Below, piece by piece: positions 6,925 to 13,576 of a stretch of 14,649 nucleotides of DNA; positions within the stretch are counted from its first letter, which is position 1; each line of letters starts with the position of its first letter. Origin of the DNA: a bacterium (lineage in GTDB: Bacteria; Ratteibacteria; UBA8468; B48-G9; JAFGKM01). The notes under the pieces are model-generated. The model was given only the letters and a program-made list of their open reading frames with translations, made no database searches and had not been told where the DNA came from. The stretch spans positions 1 to 14,649 of the forward strand of contig DAOOVW010000039.1 in NCBI GenBank assembly GCA_035370465.1, read 5' to 3'. Both the position numbers and the translations under genes were made by a program.

Positions 6925-8514
6925 TCAATGATTGTATAAAAATTCCTTACTATTAATAATTGCCCAAACAATATCTTCTACTCCCTCATTTAAATTAACT
7001 TTTCCATCTTGAAAATATTTTTCCAATGTATCAATTTCTGATTGTTCTGGGTATCTTGAAAGTAAAAATAAATATATATTTCTAATTATTTCTTTTCTAT
7101 TTCCTTTTGTTTCCCTTATAATTCTTTTTAAATATGGACTACTTTTTATTTTCTTTTGTATTTCTGATGAATTCAAAAGATATCTAATTTGGACTTCTGT
7201 AATTTTATTTTCTCTTTCAGAAAAAAGTCCTGTATTTCTTGATGGTCTTCCGAACATTTCAAGAAATGGACTTGTAATACTTCCATCTGCAAGAAGAACA
7301 TTTTTTTGATATTTTGGAATAAAAGTATATGGTTCAGGAATTTGACTGATATATTCTACTCCATCTCCTCCTATATTACACAAGATATCTAATAAAACCT
7401 CAGCATCAATTCTTTTGATTTGATAATACGCAAAATATTTTTTTGCCTCTGGGTTATTTGTTTTTGGAATAAATGATTGCTGATATGTTCTTGAATTCAA
7501 TATAAGACGATAAATATGTTTTAAATCATAATTTGAATTAACAAGTTGCTTTTCAAGATAAATAATAAGTTCGGGATTTGATGGAGGATTATCAGGTCTT
7601 ATATCATCAACTTCATTTATAATTCCTGTTCCTAAAAGATATGCCCAAATTCTATTAACTATATTTTTGCAAAACCATTGATTTTTCGGATTTATTAAAC
7701 AGTCAGCAAATACAATTCTTGGGTCAATTCCTGAAGGAATTATTACTTTTTCACCATCAGGAAAAGTGCATTGTATTGTTTCAGATGGTTCAGGATTAAA
7801 ATATACAATTTCTTCTTTCCATTCAAGTGTATTCTTATAAGAAACTCTTGAAAAAAACTTACTCATTTCATCTTTTGTTTTTTGGGGTAATTTATCAAAT
7901 CTTACACCCATAAAAGTCAATGCGACCGCAGAAGTTATAGAATATGGGTCTCTTCCCTGTATTGCTCTATAAAAATTTACAGGTGGTGTATAGAAATTAC
8001 TACCACTTGAAGTAAGTAATTCTCTTACAAACTTATCATAATGTTTGTTTTCTTTTAAAGAATTTAATATCCATTTATGATATGATTGAACTGCATTTGG
8101 CCAGAGGTTAATTGGAAATTCTGATTTTACTCTTAAAATATCACACCATTTCATTGACCAATAGTCAGCAAAGTCATCTTTTTCAAGAAGAGCATCAATA
8201 AGCAAACTTCTTTTATCTGGGTTTTTATCATTTAGGAAAGAAATAACTTCTTGATTTTCTGGTAATTTTCCAATTAGATCAAGATATACCCTTCTTATAA
8301 ATACCTCATCAGAACACTCTAATGCAGGTTCAATTCCCTGTTTTTTTAAATTGGAAAAAACATACTTATCAATCTCTGTTTCAGGAATATCCCATGAATT
8401 TTTCTCATAAGTGGAAATGATTTTTTCTGAATAAAACAAATTATTTTCTTTTTGAGCAAAACACCCATTTACAATAAAACATATTAAGAGAAAACATATA
8501 ATTTTAACTTTCAT
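6925..8514 (-). CDS. DUF1549/DUF1553 protein, predicted lipoprotein
   Basis: The 529-residue protein is the first gene of the operon. Its N-terminus (MKVKIICFLLICFIVNGCFA) resembles a lipoprotein signal, with C18 as a possible lipidated cysteine after VNG. DUF1549 covers about 40-215: 'IDKYVFSNLKKQGIEPA', 'DEVFIRRVYLDLIGKLPE' and 'FVRELLTSSGS'. DUF1553 covers about 275-525: 'NIVNRIWAYLLGTGII', then 'FGRPSRNTGLFSEREN', then 'LFLLSRYPEQSE' and 'WAIINSKEFLYNH'. The full planctomycete versions are longer, often carrying an N-terminal cytochrome-like (PSCyt1) domain. They also have a CxxCHxHPF stretch where this protein reads GVRFDKLPQKTKDEMSKFF. So this member is a short form lacking any CxxCH. 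Start ATG 8514 has no clear Shine-Dalgarno; a TATAAT lies about 23 bases upstream. The biochemical role is unknown; a surface module with the next two genes is inferred. Confidence 0.88.
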   Translation of the reverse strand: MKVKIICFLLICFIVNGCFAQKENNLFYSEKIISTYEKNSWDIPETEIDKYVFSNLKKQGIEPALECSDEVFIRRVYLDLIGKLPENQEVISFLNDKNPDKRSLLIDALLEKDDFADYWSMKWCDILRVKSEFPINLWPNAVQSYHKWILNSLKENKHYDKFVRELLTSSGSNFYTPPVNFYRAIQGRDPYSITSAVALTFMGVRFDKLPQKTKDEMSKFFSRVSYKNTLEWKEEIVYFNPEPSETIQCTFPDGEKVIIPSGIDPRIVFADCLINPKNQWFCKNIVNRIWAYLLGTGIINEVDDIRPDNPPSNPELIIYLEKQLVNSNYDLKHIYRLILNSRTYQQSFIPKTNNPEAKKYFAYYQIKRIDAEVLLDILCNIGGDGVEYISQIPEPYTFIPKYQKNVLLADGSITSPFLEMFGRPSRNTGLFSERENKITEVQIRYLLNSSEIQKKIKSSPYLKRIIRETKGNRKEIIRNIYLFLLSRYPEQSEIDTLEKYFQDGKVNLNEGVEDIVWAIINSKEFLYNH

Positions 8515-8536
8515 ATATTTATATTTGACATAAATA

Positions 8537-8565
8537 ATTATAAAATAGTTTAGGCAATTTAAAAA
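8537..8565 (-). promoter_or_regulatory. Candidate promoter of the DUF1549-RidA operon
   Basis: On the minus strand there is a perfect TATAAT (plus-strand ATTATA, 8537-8542). A weak TTTTTA lies 17 bases upstream at 8560-8565. Transcription from here would start near 8530 and leave a leader of about 15 bases, fitting the missing Shine-Dalgarno of the first gene. The whole gap is AT-rich, so chance matches are likely. Confidence 0.35.
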
Positions 8566-8580
8566 ATTAAAAAATATGAT
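8551..8580 (+). promoter_or_regulatory. Candidate promoter of the aminotransferase-nadC genes
   Basis: TAGGCA (8551-8556, four of six to TTGACA) and TATGAT (8575-8580) are 18 bases apart, placing the transcript start near 8587 and a leader of about 74 bases before ATG 8661. A perfect TTGACA also occurs at 8525-8530, but it lacks a well-placed -10 box. The AT-rich context makes this tentative. Confidence 0.35.
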
Positions 8581-8660
8581 AAAATATTATTAAAATTTCA
8601 TTTTTAAAAACATAATGTTTCCAAACAAAATTTTTTGATTTTTGATAATGGAGGGGAGAG

Positions 8661-9797
8661 ATGAAAAAGAAAAGATTGTTTACGCCGGGACCAACTTCTG
8701 TCCCGGAAGAAATACTTCTTGAAATGGCAAAGCCAATAATGCATCATAGGACAGATGAGTTCAGAGCAATAGTAAAAGATGTTTCTAATGGATTAAAATA
8801 TATTTTTCAGACAGAAAATAGCGTTTTTATTATCGGTTCATCAGGAACAGGAGCGATGGAAACAGCAATTACAAATGTTTTCTCAAAAGGAGAAAAAATT
8901 GCTGTTGTTTGTTGTGGAAAATTTGGAGAAAGGTTTGCAGAAATTGGAAATGTCTACGGACTTAAAATATTGCCGGTTGAAATTGAATGGGGAAAAACAT
9001 TAAAAGCAGAAGAACTTGAAAAATTACTACGAGAAAATCCAGATATTAGAGGTATTTGCACTCCTTTATGTGAGACATCAACAGGGACTGCTTTTGACAT
9101 AGAAAATTATGGTAAAGTTATTTCAAAATTTCCTGATGTTATTTTAATTGTTGATGGGGTAAGCAGTGTAGGAGCAATTCCCTGTTATATGGACAAATGG
9201 GGAATAGATGTTCTTATTACTGGCTCTCAAAAAGCACTTATGCTTCCACCGGGTCTTTCTTTTATTGCATTAAGTAAAAAAGCATGGGGAAAAACTGAAA
9301 ATTCAGATATTCCAAAATATTATTTTGATTTGAAAAAATATAAAAAAGCAATTGAAAAAGATGATTTTCCCTTTACAATACCTGTTTCACTTGTTATTGG
9401 TTTGAAAAGGTCAGTTGAGTTGTTTCGTGAATATGGACTTGAAAATCTATGGTCATTACATTCAAAAAGAGCAAATGCAACAAGAAAAGGGATTGAAAAA
9501 ATGAGATTGGAACTTCTGTCTGAAAATCCATCTGATGCAGTTACAGCAATAAAATTACCAGAAGAAATTGATGGAGAGAAATTGGTAAAAAATTTAAGGA
9601 CTAAATATGGAATATCAGTAGCAGGTGGACAGGACAAGCTTAAAGGGAAAATTATAAGAATTTCTCATTTAGGATATATGGATGAATTTGATGTTTTAAC
9701 AGCAATAATTGCTGTTGGAATATGCCTTGAGGAAATGGGTTATAAATGCAATTTAGAGGATGGTATAAGAGAAGCAAAACAGGTACTTTTTTCATAA
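8661..9797 (+). CDS. Class V PLP-dependent aminotransferase (serine/alanine-glyoxylate type)
   Basis: The 378-residue enzyme has fold type I, class V features throughout. It opens LFTPGPTSVPEEIL with HHRTDEF (28-34), as in alanine-glyoxylate, serine-glyoxylate and serine-pyruvate aminotransferases. GSSGTGAME (59-67) binds the PLP phosphate, ETSTG is at 138-142 and the pyridine-contacting aspartate is D165 in VDGVSSVGA. The Schiff-base lysine is K191 in TGSQKALMLPPG. R333 in IIRISHLGY is the likely substrate-carboxylate arginine. It should move an amino group between small amino acids and glyoxylate or pyruvate in the cytoplasm; the exact pair cannot be told from sequence. GGAGGGGAG at 8650-8658 fixes the start. 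In many bacteria this gene neighbours serA for serine synthesis; here nadC follows after 20 bases, so the two are probably co-transcribed. Confidence 0.88.
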   Translation: MKKKRLFTPGPTSVPEEILLEMAKPIMHHRTDEFRAIVKDVSNGLKYIFQTENSVFIIGSSGTGAMETAITNVFSKGEKIAVVCCGKFGERFAEIGNVYGLKILPVEIEWGKTLKAEELEKLLRENPDIRGICTPLCETSTGTAFDIENYGKVISKFPDVILIVDGVSSVGAIPCYMDKWGIDVLITGSQKALMLPPGLSFIALSKKAWGKTENSDIPKYYFDLKKYKKAIEKDDFPFTIPVSLVIGLKRSVELFREYGLENLWSLHSKRANATRKGIEKMRLELLSENPSDAVTAIKLPEEIDGEKLVKNLRTKYGISVAGGQDKLKGKIIRISHLGYMDEFDVLTAIIAVGICLEEMGYKCNLEDGIREAKQVLFS

Positions 9798-9817
9798 ATT
9801 TTTTCTCCAGTTATAAA

Positions 9818-10681
9818 ATGGAAAAAGAAGTTGAAAAAATAATAAAAAAGGCAATAAAAGAGGATTTAGGGAAAGGTGATGTTACAACCTCTGCTATTTT
9901 CAAAGAGAAATTTCCTGTAAAGGCAATTCTTATTTCAAAAGGTGATGGAATTTTATGTGGTGTGGATATTTTTAAAAATGTCTTTAACATTCTTTCTTCT
10001 TCCTTTTCTTTTAATTTTTCCTTCAAAGATGGAGATAAAATAAAAAAGAAAGATATAGTTGGAGAAATTTACGGACCTATAAAAGAGTTATTGATAGGTG
10101 AAAGAACTGCTTTAAATTTTCTTCAACATCTATCTGGAATTGCAACTGAAACAAGAAAACTTGTAGAAAGGGCAAAAAATAAAGTAAAAATATACGATAC
10201 AAGAAAAACAATACCAAATTTAAGGTTATTGGAAAAATATGCAGTAAAAATAGGTGGAGGAGAAAATCATCGTTTTGGTCTTTTTGATATGGTTCTTATA
10301 AAAGATAATCATATAAAAGGAGTAATGGAAAAAGAGAAAGTTGATAAAATTTCCGCAATTTCAATTTGTGTCAAAAGAGCAAAAAATTACTGGAAAAACA
10401 AAATAAAAATAGAGGTGGAAGTAGAAAATTTCAAACAGGCAATAAGTGCTTACCAAGCAGGAGCAGATATTATAATGTTTGATAATGCGGATAAAAATCA
10501 ACTGCTTGAATTTAATAAATTTTTAAAAGGAAAAAAGAAAGTTGAAATTGAATGGAGTGGAAATGTTTCTTTAAAAAAAATTGATAAAATAAAAAAATTG
10601 CCTGTTGATAGGGTCTCTGCTGGTTATATTACTCATTCTGCAAAAGTTCTTGATTTCTCCTTAAAAATCTCCTCTATTTAG
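9818..10681 (+). CDS. nadC: Nicotinate-nucleotide pyrophosphorylase (carboxylating)
   Basis: NadC (quinolinate phosphoribosyltransferase) converts quinolinate and PRPP to nicotinate mononucleotide in NAD synthesis. The 287 residues are the usual length. Signature segments are GERTALNFLQHLSGIAT (94-110), DTRKT.P.LR (127-136), KYAVKIGGGENHRFGLFDMVLIKDNHI (140-166; H151 and R152 and K162 are ligand positions), EVEVE (199-203) and MFDN (220-223). 'ITHSAKVLDFSLKI' closes the barrel. EWSGNV (245-250) and SAGYITHS (267-274) depart slightly from the common ESSGGI and SVGALTHS. The start is ATG 9818, matching family N-termini ('IIKKAIKEDLGKGDVTT'); an in-frame extension to 9746 would overlap the aminotransferase and is unlikely. 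The Shine-Dalgarno is weak. nadA and nadB are not adjacent. Confidence 0.95.
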   Translation: MEKEVEKIIKKAIKEDLGKGDVTTSAIFKEKFPVKAILISKGDGILCGVDIFKNVFNILSSSFSFNFSFKDGDKIKKKDIVGEIYGPIKELLIGERTALNFLQHLSGIATETRKLVERAKNKVKIYDTRKTIPNLRLLEKYAVKIGGGENHRFGLFDMVLIKDNHIKGVMEKEKVDKISAISICVKRAKNYWKNKIKIEVEVENFKQAISAYQAGADIIMFDNADKNQLLEFNKFLKGKKKVEIEWSGNVSLKKIDKIKKLPVDRVSAGYITHSAKVLDFSLKISSI

Positions 10682-10732
10682 TTTCTGTTAGAGAATTCTG
10701 AAAGGTGTAAATTATTGAGGTTCAAACACTTA

Positions 10733-10749
10733 TTAACTTCGTAAGTTAA
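10733..10749. repeat. Small hairpin between nadC and tatD
   Basis: A perfect 7-base inverted repeat, TTAACTT-CGT-AAGTTAA, lies 14 bases before the tatD start. It has no T tract after it, so it is not a normal intrinsic terminator. It could be an operator or an RNA hairpin near the ribosome site, or chance in AT-rich DNA. Confidence 0.35.
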
Positions 10750-10762
10750 CAAAGGGAAATAA

Positions 10763-11542
10763 ATGAAATATTTTGATACACATTGCCATCTTGACTTCTC
10801 TGATTATGATAGTGATAGGGACAAAGTAATAGAAAAAAGTAAAAATGAAGGGATTGAATATATAATAAATGTAGGTGTTAATCTTGAAAGTAGCAAAAAA
10901 TCAATTAAAATAGCCAGCAGGTATAAATTTATTTTTGTTGGTGTTGGTATTCATCCTTCTGATGTGTATCAATGTAATAAAAAAGATATTTTTGAAATAG
11001 AAAAATTGTCAAAAGAGAAAAAAGTTGTGGCAATAGGAGAAATTGGACTTGATTTTTATTACAATAAGGATAATAGAGAAAAACAAACAGAATTTTTTAT
11101 AACTCAATTAAAAATTGCCTCTGAAAATTCATTACCTGTTATTATCCATCAAAGGGAAAGCAAAGAAGAAATAATTGAAATTTTAGAAAAAATGAATAAA
11201 AATTTACCTGAAAAAATTGTTTTTCATTGTTTTGGAGAAGATAATGTTTTTGCTAAATATTGTAAAGAAAAAAATTTCTATATCTCCTTTACAGGGATTA
11301 TAACTTTTAAAAATGCTAATGGAATAAGAGAAATTGCAAAGGACTTTCCATTAGAAAAAATTATGTCAGAAACGGATAGTCCTTATCTTTCACCGACTCC
11401 TTTTAGAGGAAAAAGAAATGAACCATCAAATGTTAGATATATTGTTGAGGAAATTGCCAATCAAAAAAAACAATCCATTGAAGAAGTTTCTAATGTTATT
11501 TTTAAAAATTCTGTTACTTTTTTCTCTATCCCATCTTACTGA
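10763..11542 (+). CDS. tatD: TatD family metal-dependent deoxyribonuclease
   Basis: The 259-residue TIM-barrel hydrolase is of usual TatD length. All metal ligands are visible: H7 and H9 (DTHCHLD), E93 (IGEIGLDFYY), H129 (IIHQRE), H155 (FHCFGE) and D205 (ETDSPYLSP). 'VGIHPSDV' (61-68) is also typical. TatD proteins are cytoplasmic DNases with 3'-5' exonuclease activity, linked to DNA repair and turnover. The name is historical and does not imply a role in Tat export. ATG 10763 is preceded by AAAGGGA (10750-10757). It follows nadC by 81 bases containing a small hairpin and precedes mtaB by about 100 bases on the same strand. The C-terminus (FKNSVTFFSIPSY) is a slightly altered version of the usual 'NA..FF' ending. 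Confidence 0.93.
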   Translation: MKYFDTHCHLDFSDYDSDRDKVIEKSKNEGIEYIINVGVNLESSKKSIKIASRYKFIFVGVGIHPSDVYQCNKKDIFEIEKLSKEKKVVAIGEIGLDFYYNKDNREKQTEFFITQLKIASENSLPVIIHQRESKEEIIEILEKMNKNLPEKIVFHCFGEDNVFAKYCKEKNFYISFTGIITFKNANGIREIAKDFPLEKIMSETDSPYLSPTPFRGKRNEPSNVRYIVEEIANQKKQSIEEVSNVIFKNSVTFFSIPSY

Positions 11543-11646
11543 GATTTAGCGAATAATAGGAATTATGATATTATTTTATTAACTTACCAGGTTTTAATAA
11601 TTTTATGTCAGTTTTGGTTATTTTTATATATATTGGAGAATATTTT

Positions 11647-12813
11647 ATGGAATTTATTACTTTTGGATGTAAAGTAAATCAATATGAGACACAACTTCTA
11701 AAAGAGAATTTTCCTTATATTGATATAATGCCCGATAATGTTTGCGTAATAAATTCTTGTTGTGTTACAAATAAAGTTGAAAAAGAGGTTAAAACAGTTA
11801 TAAGGAAAAAGTTAAAAAAAGGTAAAAATGTATGGTTAACTGGTTGTTTTGTTAATGAAGAAAAAATCAAATTGTTGTTTCCTTCTATTAAAATTTTTAA
11901 TAAATTTGAATTTTGTAAAAAAGTAAGAATAATAAAATCATTTAATAATCATACAAGAGGTTTTGTTAAAATTGAAGATGGTTGTGAAAATAATTGTTCC
12001 TATTGTATAATCCCTCTTGTCAGAGGAAAAGTTAAATCAAGAGATGAAGAAGAAATTATTGATGAAATTGAGAAATTAACTGAAAATGGTTATAAAGAAA
12101 TTGTTCTTACTGGAATTGATTTAGGTGCTTATGGAAAAGATAATGGTAAAAAAATTACTACTCTAATTGAAAAAATCTCACAGGTAAAAGATTTGAAAAG
12201 GATAAGGTTAAGTTCAATAGAAGCAGTTTATATAAATGAAACACTAATTGACTTTCTTTCTTCTCTTGATATTTTCTGCCCTCATTTTCATATTCCACTT
12301 CAAAGCGGTTCTGATAAAATTTTAAGGTTAATGAAAAGAAATTATAACTTATCTCAATATTTAAAAAAAATTGAAGTTATAAAAGAAAAAATTAGAAATG
12401 TCACATTTACTACTGATATAATAGTTGGTTTTCCTGGCGAAGAAGAAGATGATTTTAAACAGACATGTAAGGCAATTGGGGAAATTAACTTTTTGAAAGT
12501 CCATATTTTCCCTTTTTCACCAAGAGAGGGCACAAAGGCGTATTTTATGGGAAATAAAGTTGATTATAAAGTTAAAAAAGAAAGAGAAAAAGTTCTATCT
12601 TATTCAGTTAAAAAAGAAAGAGAAAAAGTTATGAAGAAATTTCTTTTTAGCTCTCTTTCTGTTCTTTTTGAAAAAAAAGAAGAAAATTTATGGACTGGCT
12701 ATTCAGAAAATTACATTCCATTTTCAGTTATTTCTGATGAAGATATTAAAAATGAAATAGTAAAAGTTATTGGGAAAGAAATTAGAAACGATAAGATTTA
12801 TGGTATAATTTAA
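11647..12813 (+). CDS. mtaB: tRNA (N6-L-threonylcarbamoyladenosine(37)-C2) methylthiotransferase
   Basis: This is a radical-SAM methylthiotransferase that adds a methylthio group to t6A37 of ANN-decoding tRNAs. It has an N-terminal UPF0004 domain with cluster cysteines C8 (TFGCKVNQYE), C38 (INSCCVT) and C67 (LTGCF). The radical SAM motif CxxxCxxC is C113-C117-C120 (EDGCENNCSYC), followed by IIPLVRGKVKSRD. LTGIDLGAYG, HIPLQSGSDKILRLMKRNY and TTDIIVGFPGEEEDDF follow. The TFGCKVNQYE start and LTGID are typical of MtaB rather than MiaB or RimO. The C-terminal TRAM region is short (about 335-388), so the 388 residues are below the common 410-450. The start is ATG 11647 because GGAGA (11635-11639) precedes it; ATG 11605 has none and would add an untypical leader. 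A 12-residue tandem duplication lies at 309-328. Confidence 0.92.
   Translation: MEFITFGCKVNQYETQLLKENFPYIDIMPDNVCVINSCCVTNKVEKEVKTVIRKKLKKGKNVWLTGCFVNEEKIKLLFPSIKIFNKFEFCKKVRIIKSFNNHTRGFVKIEDGCENNCSYCIIPLVRGKVKSRDEEEIIDEIEKLTENGYKEIVLTGIDLGAYGKDNGKKITTLIEKISQVKDLKRIRLSSIEAVYINETLIDFLSSLDIFCPHFHIPLQSGSDKILRLMKRNYNLSQYLKKIEVIKEKIRNVTFTTDIIVGFPGEEEDDFKQTCKAIGEINFLKVHIFPFSPREGTKAYFMGNKVDYKVKKEREKVLSYSVKKEREKVMKKFLFSSLSVLFEKKEENLWTGYSENYIPFSVISDEDIKNEIVKVIGKEIRNDKIYGII
12571..12630 (+). repeat. 24-base direct repeat inside mtaB
   Basis: GTTAAAAAAGAAAGAGAAAAAGTT-type 24-base sequence occurs identically at 12571-12594 and 12607-12630, a 36-base period. It encodes VKKEREKV twice (residues 309-316 and 321-328) separated by LSYS. 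The reading frame is kept. It sits between the radical SAM and TRAM domains. Confidence 0.85.
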
Positions 12814-12826
12814 AATATGGGAAAAA

Positions 12827-13012
12827 ATGGAAAAATTTGAAATAGTGAATTTAGTTTCAGGGGTATTACTAATTGTATTAGGATGCTTTTTCACATTTAA
12901 ACCAAAACTCACATATCAAAAAGAAGGCATCTCTGATATTTTTGCGGTATTTGGAATTATTCTTATGGTTATCGGAGTAGTTTTACTTTTTTCTCCTCTC
13001 TTAAATAGATGA
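12827..13012 (+). CDS. Small two-helix membrane protein of unknown function
   Basis: This 61-residue ORF encodes two hydrophobic helices, about residues 7-24 (VNLVSGVLLIVLGCFFTF) and 37-58 (DIFAVFGIILMVIGVVLLFS). A short polar loop (KPKLTYQKEGIS) lies between them. The pattern is of a small inner-membrane protein with both ends on the same side. It starts 13 bases after the mtaB stop, with no good Shine-Dalgarno, and its last 12 bases overlap the 3' end of folE on the other strand. I do not recognise a family. The amphipathic pattern and position behind mtaB make it a likely real gene, but it has no motif beyond the helices. Confidence 0.6.
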   Translation: MEKFEIVNLVSGVLLIVLGCFFTFKPKLTYQKEGISDIFAVFGIILMVIGVVLLFSPLLNR

Positions 13013-13576
13013 TGGTCTTCCTGCCATAATAAGGTTAAGTGCTTCACCTCTTGTTCTTAAATCCCTTAAAAATATTCCTCTCATTGCAGATGTAACTATT
13101 TTACTTCCTGGTTTTTTAATTCCTCTCATTACCATACATAAATGTTCACCTTCAACAACAACCATAGAACCCTGAGGAGTCAGTACTTTCATTATTGTAT
13201 CTGCAATTTGATTTGTCATTCTTTCTTGTAGTTGCAGTCGTTTTGTAAAAACATCAACAAGACGAGGTAATTTACTTATACCAACGACTTTTTTACCATC
13301 GGGTAAATAAGCAATATGAACTTTACCAAAAAAAGGTAGAAGATGATGTTCACATAAAGAATAAAATGGAATATCTTTCACAAGAACTAATTCATTAAAT
13401 TCTTCATAGAAAAATTTTCCAATGATTTTTTCCGGGTCCTGTCCCATTCCACTTAAAATTTCTTCATACATTTTTGCAACTCTTTTTGGTGTTTCTTTCA
13501 ATGAGTTTTTATTTGTATCAATTCCAGCGCCCTCAAGAATCAGTTCCACTCCCTTCTCTATTTTCCTTCTGTCCAT
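13001..13576 (-). CDS. folE: GTP cyclohydrolase I
   Basis: FolE (type IA) converts GTP to 7,8-dihydroneopterin triphosphate, the first step of tetrahydrofolate and related pterin synthesis; it works as a cytoplasmic homodecamer. From ATG 13576 it has 191 residues, a normal length. Zinc ligands are C75 and H78 in SLCEHHLLPFFG, and C147 in EHLCMVMRG. Other signatures are LKETPKRVAKMYEE (26-39), GKKVVGISKLPRLVDVFTKRLQLQERMT and 'GSKIVTSAMRGIF'. AAGGAG lies upstream; 13576 (second of two adjacent ATGs) has the better seven-base spacing, while 13579 is also possible. The frame continues to 13621, but that extension is not conserved. The start lies inside ftsH (44-base overlap), implying coupled translation. 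No other folate genes are in view. Confidence 0.94.
   Translation of the reverse strand: MDRRKIEKGVELILEGAGIDTNKNSLKETPKRVAKMYEEILSGMGQDPEKIIGKFFYEEFNELVLVKDIPFYSLCEHHLLPFFGKVHIAYLPDGKKVVGISKLPRLVDVFTKRLQLQERMTNQIADTIMKVLTPQGSMVVVEGEHLCMVMRGIKKPGSKIVTSAMRGIFLRDLRTRGEALNLIMAGRPSSI

Noticed and set aside
9320..9637. Minus-strand open frame of about 105 codons inside the aminotransferase
   Set aside because: It lies entirely within a well-supported PLP enzyme and has no recognisable protein features; the other long frames antisense to folE, ftsH and the PPC gene were dropped for the same reason.
10733..10749. Intrinsic terminator between nadC and tatD
   Set aside because: The stem is AT-rich and only 7 bp, with no T tract after it on either strand.
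11605..11646. Longer mtaB N-terminus from ATG 11605
   Set aside because: No ribosome site, and the added hydrophobic residues are foreign to the family; GGAGA precedes ATG 11647.
12571..12630. Start of a CRISPR or tandem-repeat array
   Set aside because: Only two copies, in frame within mtaB and encoding the same eight residues; no further units.
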